Assembly: GCA_002163135.1 (NCBI GenBank)
Contig: MAAN01000034.1
Location: 47,394-111,393 of the forward strand
Source of the DNA: Alphaproteobacteria bacterium 46_93_T64
Lineage (GTDB): Bacteria > Pseudomonadota > Alphaproteobacteria > Sneathiellales > Sneathiellaceae
Length of the DNA stretch: 64,000 bases
Direction: 5' to 3'
Position numbers and translations under genes: made by a program. The notes beneath the pieces are model-generated. The model searched no databases. It worked only from the letters and a program-made list of their open reading frames with translations, and was not told the DNA's origin. This document shows positions 36,750 through 46,499 of this stretch, in pieces. Every line of letters begins with the position of its first letter. Position 1 is the first letter of the stretch.

Positions 36750-38048
36750 TCAGGCAATACAAGCCATGGGTTCGTGAGTTTCGAGATACGCACTGCTAAT
36801 TTTCAGCTTGAACAGTTGCTTTGGTGTTCGAACTCCTCGAAGAGAATGCAACCCAGCCGTTTCAAAATGATCTTGGCAATGAACAGCGTGTTTAGCAAAT
36901 TCGCCAGATAAAATCACGTTCGTGGAAAGCGCGTCACAAAGGCTTTCCATGCGGCTAACTTCATTCACGGCAGCCCCAACAACGGTGAAATCTAATCTGT
37001 TTGCAGACCCTACATTGCCGTACATGACTTCACCAATATGAAGCGCAACATCAAGGCCCATCGTCGGTTTGTTTTCAGACTCACGTTTAACATTCAACGC
37101 TTCAATTCCGAGCATCATCTTCTGTGTTGCCATCAAAGCTGTTTTGCAAATATCAGCTTCTTCCATCCCCTCAAGCGCAAACGTTGCAAGCATTCCATCA
37201 CCAATGAACTTCAAGACTTCACCGCCAAATTCGGAAACTGGATCCGCCATTCTTTCCAGATACTGATCTAAGGTTGCAACTATTTCGCTCGGATCGACCA
37301 TATCCGTTAGTTTCGTAAATCCTTTCAGATCTGCATAAAGCAAAACCGCATTGATGCTTCTGGCCGTCCCTCTAACAATTTGACCAGACATTACCTCACG
37401 CGCTGTTTCTTTACCCACATAAGTTTCCAGCACTGTTCCAGCAACTTCAAACGAAGAAATCCCCTTCACCGCCAATGCAAATAACGGGATAGCTTTTCTC
37501 AGGATTTCAAAATCGCGATCTGAAAACCCACCTTTTCGCCCTGAAGCCCATGACGTGATCAATCCGAAATTAGTGTCACGTTTGTGGTCGCGGCCGCCCC
37601 ATCCGAAATCAAATATCTGACCGAACCAATCTGTCAGTCCCTGATTTTTAAAATCAACAAGAACTGGAAAATCAAGTGAGTCATTTTCCTCCAGCTTGCG
37701 GTGCATGAAGTTGACGTTATTTCCAATCATGTAAAAAAACGGGCTTGAAAACCAGCCTTCACCTGGCTCGTCGTTATGAAGAAGTGCTGTGTTTGTCACA
37801 ATTCCTTCTCTATTTTTCCATGTATACATGAAGGCGCTGACTTGCGGGTGCAGTGTCGTCAAAGCCATGTTTGACCGTTCCAAATTCACACCCAACTCAG
37901 AAAGACGCTCACATAATTGCGACAAGAGGTCTTCGACTCTGATTCTCTGCATTCCAGCATCAATTAGCCATGCAAACAGCTCTTCCTCCTTCGAATTGGC
38001 AGGAAAATGAGAGCAGCCGGAAATAGCACTGATTTCAGTATGTTCCAT
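36750..38048 (-). CDS. class III adenylate cyclase
   Basis: 432 residues. The C-terminal cyclase homology domain has both metal aspartates D240 (LLYADLKGFTKL) and D284 (FIGDGMLA), the adenine-selecting lysine K280, an aspartate in RLDFTVVG and the transition-state pair N and R in VNEVSRME, so cAMP synthesis is expected. The first 200 residues form a soluble GAF-like sensory region found in several rhizobial cyclases. No membrane helix. It ends three bases from the convergent diguanylate cyclase stop. Confidence 0.9.
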   Translation of the reverse strand: MEHTEISAISGCSHFPANSKEEELFAWLIDAGMQRIRVEDLLSQLCERLSELGVNLERSNMALTTLHPQVSAFMYTWKNREGIVTNTALLHNDEPGEGWFSSPFFYMIGNNVNFMHRKLEENDSLDFPVLVDFKNQGLTDWFGQIFDFGWGGRDHKRDTNFGLITSWASGRKGGFSDRDFEILRKAIPLFALAVKGISSFEVAGTVLETYVGKETAREVMSGQIVRGTARSINAVLLYADLKGFTKLTDMVDPSEIVATLDQYLERMADPVSEFGGEVLKFIGDGMLATFALEGMEEADICKTALMATQKMMLGIEALNVKRESENKPTMGLDVALHIGEVMYGNVGSANRLDFTVVGAAVNEVSRMESLCDALSTNVILSGEFAKHAVHCQDHFETAGLHSLRGVRTPKQLFKLKISSAYLETHEPMACIA

Positions 38049-38150
38049 GAATTGGCTTTCAGAATTTTTTCAAAGCAGAGCGCTATGATTGGATATAAGA
38101 TGTATATATCGCTTTAGAAGGGGTTATCGGAAAAAAATCGAATAAAAGTA

Positions 38151-38170
38151 ATTGTTTGAATGTAAACAAT
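38151..38170. promoter_or_regulatory. inverted repeat upstream of aldehyde dehydrogenase
   Basis: ATTGTTT and AAACAAT are exact reverse complements separated by six bases, about 95 bases before the dehydrogenase start. Size and symmetry suit a dimeric repressor operator. The regulator is unknown. Confidence 0.4.
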
Positions 38171-38264
38171 CTCTATTGGAAAAACTCTTCACTATCTGAA
38201 ATAATGTAGCATAATTTTATAAAAATAGAGACTCCGTTTGTTTATCGGGGGAAGCGTGGGAATT

Positions 38265-39740
38265 ATGGCACAAGACCTTAAAAAATACTGGAAGAACTAT
38301 ATCGATGGTCAATGGGTGGATAGCCTAAGCGGGGAAAGCATAGTTATCGAAAACCCGGCGACTGCTCAGCCCTTAGCAGAAGTAGCTCGAGCGACTGAAC
38401 AAGATGTAGATATGGCGGTCGCAGCAGCTCGCCGTTGCTTCAACTCACGTGAGCTTTACAATATGCGTCCAACAAACCGTGGCGTTTTAATGTTTGAAAT
38501 TGCTCGCCACCTTACAGAAATGGCAGACGAAATCGCCCTTGCCGAATGTCTGGATAACGGTAAAACCCTGACCGGCGGTAAGAATGAAGCGCTCGCGGCC
38601 GCACGTTACTTCACATATTACGGTGGCCTTGCTGATAAGCTGGAAGGCAGAATGATTCCGCTTGGCGCAGATTATGTAGATTATACAATCCCAACCCCAT
38701 TTGGCGTTTCAGCGCAAATTGTTCCTTGGAACTTTCCACTACAAATCGCGGCGCGTTCGGTGGCATGCGCATTGGCAACTGCCAATACTGTAGTTTTGAA
38801 ATCTCCTGAGCTCTCTCCACTCTCAACATATTTTATTGCAGAAGCATGTGATCGGGCGGGTGTTCCCAAAGGAGCCGTCAATATTCTTTGCGGGTATGGA
38901 CATGACTGTGGCGCGTCATTAGTTGCGCATTCCGATGTTGATCATATTGTCTTCACTGGCTCCTTAAAAACTGGTCAATCTATCTTGCGCGCGGCAGTAG
39001 AGCGTGTTCTGCCCTGCATTATGGAACTTGGCGGAAAATCTGCAGGTGTTGTCTTTGAAGACGCAGATGTTGATCAGGTTATCAATTCATCAGCTGCTGG
39101 CATCTTCTCAAATGCCGGACAAGTTTGTTCTGCCCAGTCGCGACTTATAGTCCCGACAAAATTACGGGATGAAATCGTCGAAAAGCTGGCTGCGAAAGCA
39201 AAAAGCCTGTCTGTTGGTCCGGGTATTGATGGCAATGACATAACTCCTGTTATATCAGGCCCACAAGCCGAGAAAATCGAAGGCATGTGCCTTGCTGCCG
39301 TGCAAGCTGGTGCAGAGGCGGTCGCAGGTGGCCGTAAATCTGCTGAACTGGCCGGGCATTTTATCGAGCCAACAGTATTTGCCAATGTCACCGCTGACAT
39401 GACCATTGCCAAAGAAGAGGTCTTTGGACCCGTTCTGTCAGTTCTGACATATGACGATGTAGACGAGGCCATTTCGCTGGCCAACGGAACCGACTACGGA
39501 CTGTGTGCCGGTGTCTACACTAAGGATCTGGCTATGGCGCATTGGGCAGCTGATCAGCTCATTGCCGGTCAGGTTTTCGTAAACGAATGGTTTGCCGGTG
39601 GCGTCGAAACTCCGTTTGGCGGAACTAAAAGATCCGGTTATGGTCGCGAAAAAGGACAAGAGGCCTTGCAAAATTATGTCCAAACGAAGAATGTAGGCAT
39701 TCGCATCACATCTGGCGGCGGCGGACGCCCCGGTGGTTAA
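38265..39740 (+). CDS. NAD(P)-dependent aldehyde dehydrogenase
   Basis: 491 residues from ATG 38265; an in-frame TTG at 38238 is less likely. Standard ALDH layout: VPWNFPLQ cofactor motif, FTGSLKTGQ, the general base glutamate in MELGGKS and the catalytic cysteine in NAGQVCSAQSR, with EEVFGPVLSV near the end. The substrate aldehyde cannot be told; by look it belongs to the broad betaine-aldehyde/phenylacetaldehyde-type group. A glycine-rich tail closes the protein. RidA follows 26 bases later. Confidence 0.92.
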   Translation: MAQDLKKYWKNYIDGQWVDSLSGESIVIENPATAQPLAEVARATEQDVDMAVAAARRCFNSRELYNMRPTNRGVLMFEIARHLTEMADEIALAECLDNGKTLTGGKNEALAAARYFTYYGGLADKLEGRMIPLGADYVDYTIPTPFGVSAQIVPWNFPLQIAARSVACALATANTVVLKSPELSPLSTYFIAEACDRAGVPKGAVNILCGYGHDCGASLVAHSDVDHIVFTGSLKTGQSILRAAVERVLPCIMELGGKSAGVVFEDADVDQVINSSAAGIFSNAGQVCSAQSRLIVPTKLRDEIVEKLAAKAKSLSVGPGIDGNDITPVISGPQAEKIEGMCLAAVQAGAEAVAGGRKSAELAGHFIEPTVFANVTADMTIAKEEVFGPVLSVLTYDDVDEAISLANGTDYGLCAGVYTKDLAMAHWAADQLIAGQVFVNEWFAGGVETPFGGTKRSGYGREKGQEALQNYVQTKNVGIRITSGGGGRPGG

Positions 39741-39766
39741 GCAACTAATATTTACGGAGACACTAA

Positions 39767-40234
39767 ATGGCTGGTCAAATCGAAGCCCGTTTAACAGAAC
39801 TTGGCATAACTCTTCCAGAGGCTGCGGCTCCTGCTGCTAATTACGTGCCTTACGCTATTTCAGGCAATCAGGTATTTGTGTCTGGGCAAGTTCCGTTTGT
39901 TGACGGAAAATTGCAGTTTCAAGGAAAAGTAGGGACGGACTTTTCAACAGAAGAAGCTGTTCAATGCGCTCGTATTTGTGCTCTTAACATTCTAGCTCAA
40001 GTGAAAGCTGCTTGCGGCGGGGATCTCGACCGTGTCGTGCGGTGCGTTAAACTCGGTGGCTTTGTAAACTGTGTTGACGGCTTTGGTGAACAACCAAAAG
40101 TCATTAACGGGGCTTCCGACCTGATGGTTGAGGTTCTCGGTGATAAAGGACGTCATGCCCGTTTCGCTGTTGGAACAAACGCCCTTCCAATGAATGTTGC
40201 AGTTGAAATCGATGCTATTTTCGAAATCAGCTAA
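39767..40234 (+). CDS. RidA/YjgF family protein
   Basis: 155 residues, longer than the 130 of canonical RidA and of the branch common in alphaproteobacteria. RidA enzymes hydrolyse reactive enamine/imine intermediates. Visible: the YVPYAISGNQVFVSGQVPF start, CALNILAQVKAACGGDLDRVV, and the HARFAVGTNALPMNVAVEI end. The family arginine within the RxAVGxxxLP segment is kept (HARFAVG), consistent with imine hydrolysis. Followed by an overlapping GDPD gene. Confidence 0.9.
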   Translation: MAGQIEARLTELGITLPEAAAPAANYVPYAISGNQVFVSGQVPFVDGKLQFQGKVGTDFSTEEAVQCARICALNILAQVKAACGGDLDRVVRCVKLGGFVNCVDGFGEQPKVINGASDLMVEVLGDKGRHARFAVGTNALPMNVAVEIDAIFEIS

Positions 40235-41003
40235 ACAGAACGTGCCGGGCTGGCTCACAAGCCAGCCCGTTGCACATCGCGGATTGCACGATGGCAATGC
40301 TACTATCGCCGAAAACTCTATTAGCTCATTTAGCCGCGCGATCGATGCGAAGCTGCCCATAGAATTTGATATCCATTTGTCAGCAGACTACCAACCTGTC
40401 GTTTTCCACGATGCCAATCTGGAGCGAATGACCGGAGATCCTCGTCAATTGTCAGATCTTGATGCATCTGAACTTCAAACACTGAAATTGGCGGGTGGCA
40501 GCGATACAATTCCACTTTTGTCTACTGCATTAGCTACGGTGAACGGGCAAGTTCCCCTTGTCATAGAAATAAAAGCATCCACAGTTGGCCGTGCACAATT
40601 GATCAAACATGTTTGGGATGTCTTAAAAAATTATACTGGCCCCTACTCCATCCAAAGTTTTGATCCACTCATTTTAAGCACCGTCCGACGTCTCGCTCCG
40701 CATGTCATCCGTGGACAACTCGCGATGAAATCTCCCCCGTCACATCTTGCAATGCATAAAAGATTGATGATTAGGCACATGCTGCTTAACCGACTAAGCA
40801 AACCACATTATATTGGTTATGATGTCGCAGATATTGCGCGGCCTTCTGTCAAGCGCGCGATTAAATCTGGTATGGCGCTTCTCGCCTGGACTGTCGATGA
40901 CAAAGACAGTTTAAAAATTGCTCGCCAACACGCAGATAATATTATTTTTGAAAAGCTACCCCTTAAGCTCGTACGCCAGTCGAGTTTACAAAAATCGGAA
41001 TAA
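40212..41003 (+). CDS. glycerophosphodiester phosphodiesterase family protein
   Basis: 263 residues from ATG 40212, which overlaps the RidA end by 23 bases; ATG 40194 is an alternative. TIM-barrel phosphodiesterase with the catalytic HRG (VAHRGLHDG), ENSISSFSRAI, EFDIHLSADYQPVVFHD (metal Glu/Asp and second catalytic histidine) and IEIKAS. It would split glycerophosphodiesters into glycerol-3-phosphate and an alcohol. No signal peptide, so cytoplasmic. Confidence 0.9.
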   Translation: MLFSKSAKQNVPGWLTSQPVAHRGLHDGNATIAENSISSFSRAIDAKLPIEFDIHLSADYQPVVFHDANLERMTGDPRQLSDLDASELQTLKLAGGSDTIPLLSTALATVNGQVPLVIEIKASTVGRAQLIKHVWDVLKNYTGPYSIQSFDPLILSTVRRLAPHVIRGQLAMKSPPSHLAMHKRLMIRHMLLNRLSKPHYIGYDVADIARPSVKRAIKSGMALLAWTVDDKDSLKIARQHADNIIFEKLPLKLVRQSSLQKSE

Positions 41004-41011
41004 CAGATTTT

Positions 41012-42160
41012 ATGTCAGATAGTTATAGTATTCGTTTGCTGAAAAATATAAGTGATGTATCCGCAGAAAGCTGGAATGCCTGTCTGGAAGACGATCACCC
41101 TTTTGTTCGATATGAATTCCTAAACGCCCTTGAGCAAAGCGGCTCAGCTACAGCGGAAGCAGGTTGGCAACCACAACATCTAATTCTCGAAGAAGACAGC
41201 AAAATTGTAGGAGCGGCTCCTATGTATTTGAAAGGGCACTCGCAAGGCGAATACGTTTTTGATCACAGTTGGGCTCACGCTTACGAACAGGCTGGAGGAC
41301 GGTACTATCCAAAACTACAACTTTCAGTTCCGTTTTCGCCAGTGACCGGCACTCGTTTTCTAAGCCCTCCTCACGAAGATCAAAGGAAAAGGAAAATGCT
41401 TCTGGCCAAGGCAGCTCAGGAAGTTGCAGTAAAGTATGGAGTATCATCGGCCCATATTACCTTCTTGCCAGAAGCTGACCTGCCCGTTTTGGAAGAATGT
41501 GGCTACCTTATTCGCACAGGAGAACAATTTCACTGGGTGAACAATAACTACGATACTTTTGATGACTTTCTTGATCAACTCTCCTCACGTAAACGAAAAG
41601 CAATCAAAAAAGAACGGCGCGTCGCCAACGCTGAAGATATTCAAATCGAAATTTTAAAGGGATCAGAAATCAAGGCAGAGCACTGGGACATATTTTTCGA
41701 ATTCTATTTGGATACAGGAAGCAGAAAATGGGGGACACCCTATCTGACAAGAGCATTCTTTACTCTGATCAGTGAAACCATGGCTGAAAGTGTTCTTCTT
41801 TTCATGGTCAAGCAGGAGGGACGTTATATCGCTGGAGCTCTCAATCTGGTAAGCGACGAATGTCTTTATGGACGTTATTGGGGATGCCTTGAAGATCACA
41901 GATTTTTACATTTTGAGACCTGTTATTATCGTGCAATTGATTATGCTATCGAACATGGAATTGATCGGGTTGAAGCTGGCGCACAAGGACCTCACAAACT
42001 TGCCCGTGGGTATTTGCCAACAAAAACCTACTCCGCCCATTGGATGCAAGATCCCGGCTTTCATAAAGCTGTTGGCGATTTTCTTGTGGCTGAAACAAAA
42101 GAAATGGATGCGGAACTCTCGTATCTTGAAGGCCTCTCTCCATTTAAAAGAAGTGAATAA
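41012..42160 (+). CDS. FemAB/GNAT-like N-acyltransferase (COG3146, DUF482)
   Basis: 382 residues. Matches the 'peptidogalycan biosynthesis' family: an N-terminal segment with HPFVRYEFLNALE, SWAHAYEQAGGRYYPKLQ, the FLSRRKRK-type LSSRKRKAIKKERR basic stretch and a GNAT-like C-terminal half with GRYWGC and EAGAQGPHKLARGY. These proteins are related to Fem aminoacyltransferases, but their substrate is not established. The RidA-GDPD-GNAT order is one I recall from other alphaproteobacteria. Confidence 0.85.
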   Translation: MSDSYSIRLLKNISDVSAESWNACLEDDHPFVRYEFLNALEQSGSATAEAGWQPQHLILEEDSKIVGAAPMYLKGHSQGEYVFDHSWAHAYEQAGGRYYPKLQLSVPFSPVTGTRFLSPPHEDQRKRKMLLAKAAQEVAVKYGVSSAHITFLPEADLPVLEECGYLIRTGEQFHWVNNNYDTFDDFLDQLSSRKRKAIKKERRVANAEDIQIEILKGSEIKAEHWDIFFEFYLDTGSRKWGTPYLTRAFFTLISETMAESVLLFMVKQEGRYIAGALNLVSDECLYGRYWGCLEDHRFLHFETCYYRAIDYAIEHGIDRVEAGAQGPHKLARGYLPTKTYSAHWMQDPGFHKAVGDFLVAETKEMDAELSYLEGLSPFKRSE

Positions 42161-42238
42161 CTATCCCCGGTTTGGCTTTTTTCTTCCTTCACCTAGTTAT
42201 TGAACTACTTCCTACTTTAGTGTAACGTCATTCTAACG

Positions 42239-42254
42239 TTTACGTTAACGTAAA
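42239..42254. promoter_or_regulatory. 16-bp perfect palindrome, probable operator
   Basis: TTTACGTTAACGTAAA is an exact palindrome in the 140-base gap before the diiron protein gene, 46 bases from its ATG. It resembles, from memory, sites of the MerR-family regulator LiuR that controls branched-chain amino acid breakdown in proteobacteria. A further half-site-like AACGT lies just upstream. Confidence 0.6.
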
Positions 42255-42300
42255 GGTCAATATAACTGAAACCATTTCTTTGGGAGAGAGATAAGGCTTT

Positions 42301-43404
42301 ATGACCGATCAGATTACACAAGATCCGATATATAATGCTGTGGCACCAGACGATTTTCCAGCGATGCTGGATCCAAATCGCTACGGTATTCGGACCGATG
42401 CTTTTGATAAGATAATATCTGCAACTCATGATCACTTCTGGGATCCACTGGATCCAGCCTATCTTGATTTCAGTACACCGTTTGATATCGAAAACGAACT
42501 TCTCATGCCACGAGAAACCATCCCGGAATTACACAGCGCAGTGGCCGATCGACTTGACGAGGGGCAACTCATCAAACTTGCCAATGAAAGCGTGAGATGG
42601 AGCTTATCTGGCATCCTGCACGGTGAACAAGGCGCACTTTCCCTTAGTGCAAGCTTGTGCAACATCCTGCTTGACCCCGGTGCACAGGAATATGCCACCA
42701 ACCAAACACGTGAAGAAGCCCGTCACGTTACAGCATTCAGTCGATATATTCAGGTTCGCTGGGGAAGCCCCTACCCTGTTGGTGAAGGTCTGGGCGGACT
42801 CTTAAACGAACTTGTTTCCGCCAAAGAGGTATACAAAAAACTGGTTGGCATGCAAATGCTAATCGAAGGATTGGCTATGGGCGCATTCGCAAGCTTCCAT
42901 GCAAAAACAAACGATCCGCTATTAAAGCGACTTACTCAATTGGTCATGACGGACGAGGCCTTCCATCATAAATTTGGCAAAATCTGGGCTGACAAAACAA
43001 TCCCAAGCTTGACCCCTGACGAGCATAATAAAGTGGAAGATTGGGCGGCAAGTTGCTTCCAAACTGTTCTTTTCAATTTGATGAATATCCGCCAAAAACA
43101 AGTTATATACCAACAATTTGGCTTGGATTGGGAATGGGTTCGCGATGCCTGCCGGGAAGTTTATACGGACGATGACCGCCGAGAAGCCCTAAAAGATTCT
43201 ACAAATATATTCCGTGTCTTAGTGAAAACGCTCCTAAATTCCGGAATTATTACTGATAGGACGCGCCCGCTCTATGCTCATTGGATCGACATGGATGAAA
43301 TCGGAGCTGAAAGCGAAGATATGGTCGGGTATGCGATCGCCGATGAAGGCATGGAATATCTGAAAGGCATTAATCAGCACCGGCGGGTAATCGGCCAAAA
43401 GTAA
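42301..43404 (+). CDS. ferritin-like diiron protein, putative oxygenase/desaturase-like
   Basis: 367 residues, helical. Two carboxylate-histidine pairs of a ferritin/ribonucleotide reductase-type diiron site are visible: E in HGEQGAL with EEARH, and E in LIEGLAM with DEAFHH. No membrane helix or signal peptide. The family is annotated only as ferritin-like; whether it stores iron, oxidises an acyl group or a nitrogen is not readable. It is a single gene, preceded by a palindromic operator and followed by a terminator. Confidence 0.75.
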   Translation: MTDQITQDPIYNAVAPDDFPAMLDPNRYGIRTDAFDKIISATHDHFWDPLDPAYLDFSTPFDIENELLMPRETIPELHSAVADRLDEGQLIKLANESVRWSLSGILHGEQGALSLSASLCNILLDPGAQEYATNQTREEARHVTAFSRYIQVRWGSPYPVGEGLGGLLNELVSAKEVYKKLVGMQMLIEGLAMGAFASFHAKTNDPLLKRLTQLVMTDEAFHHKFGKIWADKTIPSLTPDEHNKVEDWAASCFQTVLFNLMNIRQKQVIYQQFGLDWEWVRDACREVYTDDDRREALKDSTNIFRVLVKTLLNSGIITDRTRPLYAHWIDMDEIGAESEDMVGYAIADEGMEYLKGINQHRRVIGQK

Positions 43405-43420
43405 TCAGATTTCTACCCAA

Positions 43421-43452
43421 AAAAAAGAGCCCCAAAAATCGGGGCTCTTTTT
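43421..43452. terminator. bidirectional intrinsic terminator
   Basis: Perfect 12-bp stem (AAAAAGAGCCCC / GGGGCTCTTTTT) with a seven-base loop, between the convergent diiron protein and clpA genes. Confidence 0.92.
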
Positions 43453-43471
43453 ACTGTAGTGATGTCAGAAT

Positions 43472-45841
43472 TCAGACTTCTTCATTATCTTTCTTCACAT
43501 CTTTTAATTTACCTTTTTTGTCGAGCTTCACTTTTTCGCGGTGGCTGACTTCTTCTGCGCTCTCAATATTAAAGGCCAGCGCCCCTTTCTTGAGTGCAAT
43601 TTCCACATGCCCGCCTTTGGCAAGCTTACCAAACAGAAGCTCTTCGGAAAGGGGCTTTTTGATGTGCTCTTGGATGACACGTGCCAATGGACGTGCACCG
43701 TTCAAACGATCATACCCTTTTTCAGCAAGCCATGAGGCAGCCGCATCGTTCAAAGACAATGTCACGTTACGATCTTGCAGTTGTGTTTCCAATTGCAGAA
43801 CGAATTTTTCTACCACGCGCGAGACAACTTCAGGAGGCAATGGTCCAAATGGCACCACTGCGTCTAGACGGTTTCTGAACTCAGGTGTGAACATGCGTTT
43901 GATCGCCTCTTCATCTTCACCTTCGCGAACATCACTTCCAAATCCAATTGCTTGCTTGCTCATTTCTTGAGCGCCGGCATTGGTGGTCATGATCAGGACA
44001 ACATTTCTAAAGTCCACATGTTTACCGTTGTGATCCGTCAGTTTTCCGTGATCCATAACTTGAAGCAAAATATTGAACAGGTCTGGATGCGCTTTTTCGA
44101 TTTCATCAAGGAGCAGCACCGCATGGGGCTGCTGATCAACGGCATCTGTCAGCAAACCACCCTGATCATATCCGACATATCCCGGAGGAGCACCGATCAA
44201 ACGACTAACCGTATGACGTTCCATATATTCAGACATATCAAAACGGATCAGTTCCACGCCAAGAATGGATGCCAACTGCTTGGCAACTTCAGTTTTACCA
44301 ACACCAGTCGGGCCAGAGAACAAATAATTGCCGATAGGTTTTTCAGGTTCACGCAGGCCAGCACGCGCCAGTTTAATGGAGCTGGACAAAGCCTCAATCG
44401 CTGGATCTTGCCCAAAGACAACACGTTTCAAGTCTATGTCGAGTTTTCTTAGCCCCTCCGTGTCTTCCTTGCTTACAGACTTTGGTGGGATGCGTGCAAT
44501 TTTCGCAACAACGTCTTCTACATCTTTGACACCGAGGGTTTTCTTCCGGCGATTTTCTGGTTTCAACATTTGCGCGGCACCAGCCTCGTCAATCACATCG
44601 ATTGCCTTGTCTGGTAATTTTCGATCATTGATATAACGCGCAGACAACTCAACAGCTGACTTTATGGCGTCCGCAGTGTAGCGAACTTTGTGATGCGCTT
44701 CGAAATACGGCTTCAAACCTTTCAGAATTTTGATACTGTCCGGAATGCTTGGCTCGTTCACGTCAATTTTCTGGAACCGGCGCAATAGGGCACGGTCTTT
44801 TTCGAAATGACTTCTAAATTCTTTGTAAGTTGTTGAACCAATACACCTTATAGCGCCACTTGCCAGTGCCGGCTTCAAAAGGTTGGACGCGTCCATCGCA
44901 CCGCCACTCGTCGCGCCAGCACCAATTATTGTATGGATTTCATCAATAAACAATATTGCGTTATCCATTCCTTCAAGCTCATTCATAACAGCTTTCAGGC
45001 GTTCTTCAAAATCACCACGGTAGCGGGTTCCTGCGAGCAACGTTCCCATATCCAGTGAATAAATAACAGCCGCCAATAAAACTTCCGGCACTTCACCTTC
45101 AACAATTCGTAGCGCCAACCCTTCAGCGATTGCCGTTTTACCAACACCAGGATCTCCGACGAGCAGGGGATTGTTTTTAGAACGACGGCAAAGAATTTGA
45201 ACTGTTCTGTCAACTTCGTCGTGCCGACCGATCAAAGGATCGATTTTCCCTCGACTGGCTTTTTCATTTAGATTTACACAATAGGAATCCAGCGCTTCTG
45301 ATGTGGACTGCGTCGAAGCCTCTTCTTCCTCTGCGCCTTCATGTGCTTCCGCGCCGAACGCTCCGTCTACTCCGCGAATAATACGCGGTATATCTTTGCC
45401 CGGTGTTTTGGCAAGGCCATGGCTGATGTAATTGATGGCATCGAGGCGAGTCATTTCTTGCTTTTGCAAATAGTAGGCAGCATGGCTTTCCCGCTCGGAG
45501 AATATGGCGACAAGAACATTTGCCCCCGTCACTTCTTCCCGGCCGGAACTTTCTACATTTATCAATGCGCGTTGCACGACCCGTTGAAAAGAAAGTGTTG
45601 GTCTTGCTTCCACAAAACGATCCATCACCAAATCATCTAGCTCATCGGTAATAAACTCATCAAGATCTCGTCTCAGAACCGCAAGATCAATGTTACAGGC
45701 TCGCATCACCGATGCGGCATCCTGATCTTCGGTTAAAGAGTAAAGCAGGTGTTCCAACATCGCGAATTCGTGTCGACGCGACGTTGCCAAAGCCATGGCT
45801 CGGTGGAGGCTTTCTTCAAGAGCATTTGAAAATCCAGGCAC
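43472..45841 (-). CDS. clpA: ATP-dependent Clp protease ATP-binding subunit ClpA
   Basis: 789 residues. A two-AAA+ unfoldase that feeds ClpP. N-domain with two Clp repeats (about 1-140), first Walker [14 protein letters not shown], second Walker [14 protein letters not shown], and a Lys-rich tail. I chose GTG 45841: GGAGAAA lies at the right distance and it overlaps the clpS stop by one base (TAGTG). The frame stays open to GTG 45862, which has no binding site and would overlap clpS by 22 bases. An IGFG-type ClpP-docking loop is present as AIGFGSD. Confidence 0.95.
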   Translation of the reverse strand: MPGFSNALEESLHRAMALATSRRHEFAMLEHLLYSLTEDQDAASVMRACNIDLAVLRRDLDEFITDELDDLVMDRFVEARPTLSFQRVVQRALINVESSGREEVTGANVLVAIFSERESHAAYYLQKQEMTRLDAINYISHGLAKTPGKDIPRIIRGVDGAFGAEAHEGAEEEEASTQSTSEALDSYCVNLNEKASRGKIDPLIGRHDEVDRTVQILCRRSKNNPLLVGDPGVGKTAIAEGLALRIVEGEVPEVLLAAVIYSLDMGTLLAGTRYRGDFEERLKAVMNELEGMDNAILFIDEIHTIIGAGATSGGAMDASNLLKPALASGAIRCIGSTTYKEFRSHFEKDRALLRRFQKIDVNEPSIPDSIKILKGLKPYFEAHHKVRYTADAIKSAVELSARYINDRKLPDKAIDVIDEAGAAQMLKPENRRKKTLGVKDVEDVVAKIARIPPKSVSKEDTEGLRKLDIDLKRVVFGQDPAIEALSSSIKLARAGLREPEKPIGNYLFSGPTGVGKTEVAKQLASILGVELIRFDMSEYMERHTVSRLIGAPPGYVGYDQGGLLTDAVDQQPHAVLLLDEIEKAHPDLFNILLQVMDHGKLTDHNGKHVDFRNVVLIMTTNAGAQEMSKQAIGFGSDVREGEDEEAIKRMFTPEFRNRLDAVVPFGPLPPEVVSRVVEKFVLQLETQLQDRNVTLSLNDAAASWLAEKGYDRLNGARPLARVIQEHIKKPLSEELLFGKLAKGGHVEIALKKGALAFNIESAEEVSHREKVKLDKKGKLKDVKKDNEEV

Positions 45842-46179
45842 TATTCTTTCTCCATTGTACACTGCAAGGGGTGTTGGTTGCCGCGAGCGAACTCAATCAC
45901 TTGGGCGACCTTCGTCTCCGCCACTTCATAAGTAAACACGCCACAAACCCCTACACCCTTGTGGTGGACATGCATCATTACTTGTGCAGCAGTTTGCTCA
46001 TCCATTCCAAAGAAAGACTGGAGAATATGAACAACAAACTCCATGGGTGTGTAGTCATCATTCAATAAAACCACACGCCAAAGAGATGGCTTTTTAGTTT
46101 TGGTTTTGGTTTTGGTAGCAACTCCAACCCCTGTATCGGTGCCACCATTCCCAATTTTTTTATCATTTCCGTTGGTCAT
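45841..46179 (-). CDS. clpS: ATP-dependent Clp protease adaptor ClpS
   Basis: 112 residues from ATG 46179; 16 further codons are open upstream but unlike the family. ClpS delivers N-degron substrates to ClpA. The core motif [15 protein letters not shown] and [25 protein letters not shown] is typical, with a disordered Gly/Lys/Thr-rich N-terminal extension that enters the ClpA pore. Coupled to clpA. Confidence 0.95.
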   Translation of the reverse strand: MTNGNDKKIGNGGTDTGVGVATKTKTKTKKPSLWRVVLLNDDYTPMEFVVHILQSFFGMDEQTAAQVMMHVHHKGVGVCGVFTYEVAETKVAQVIEFARGNQHPLQCTMEKE

Positions 46180-46499
46180 GTTAATCAAAGAACCACTTTT
46201 CACATTCAAACAAAATACGACGAACATCAGGGCACAGGTTTTCCTGCCCCATACTTACATAGTTAGAGATCATAACAGGAAATTCAAAAAAAATGATAAA
46301 CAACGTTGCAAGTTTTTTAAAAAAAAATGCAGAAATGTGATGACGGGTATCAAAAAACAGCGCATCCCCACGAGGAAAAAAGCGCGAAACCGATGAATAT
46401 CGGTAGAATTTTTCTAGATTACTTTTCTAAAAACAAAAAAGGCCCGGGAAAATATCCCAGACCTTTTGAAATCTACTTTGGTGTACTACTCAACAACCC
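46180..46499. other. intergenic region between phasin and clpS genes
   Basis: 320 bases that hold the phasin terminator (46431-46475), the clpS leader, a bulged hairpin around 46229-46250 (CAGG/CCTG core), and a plus-strand hairpin ACCGATGAATATCGGT at 46389-46404 followed by TAGAATTTTT, which looks like an intrinsic terminator with no plus-strand gene before it. No convincing coding sequence. Confidence 0.5.
46431..46475 (-). terminator. intrinsic terminator of the phasin gene
   Basis: On the minus strand AAAAGGTCTGGGA pairs with TCCCGGGCCTTTT (two G-U pairs) and is followed by a long T run. It lies about 25 bases beyond the phasin stop. Confidence 0.82.
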
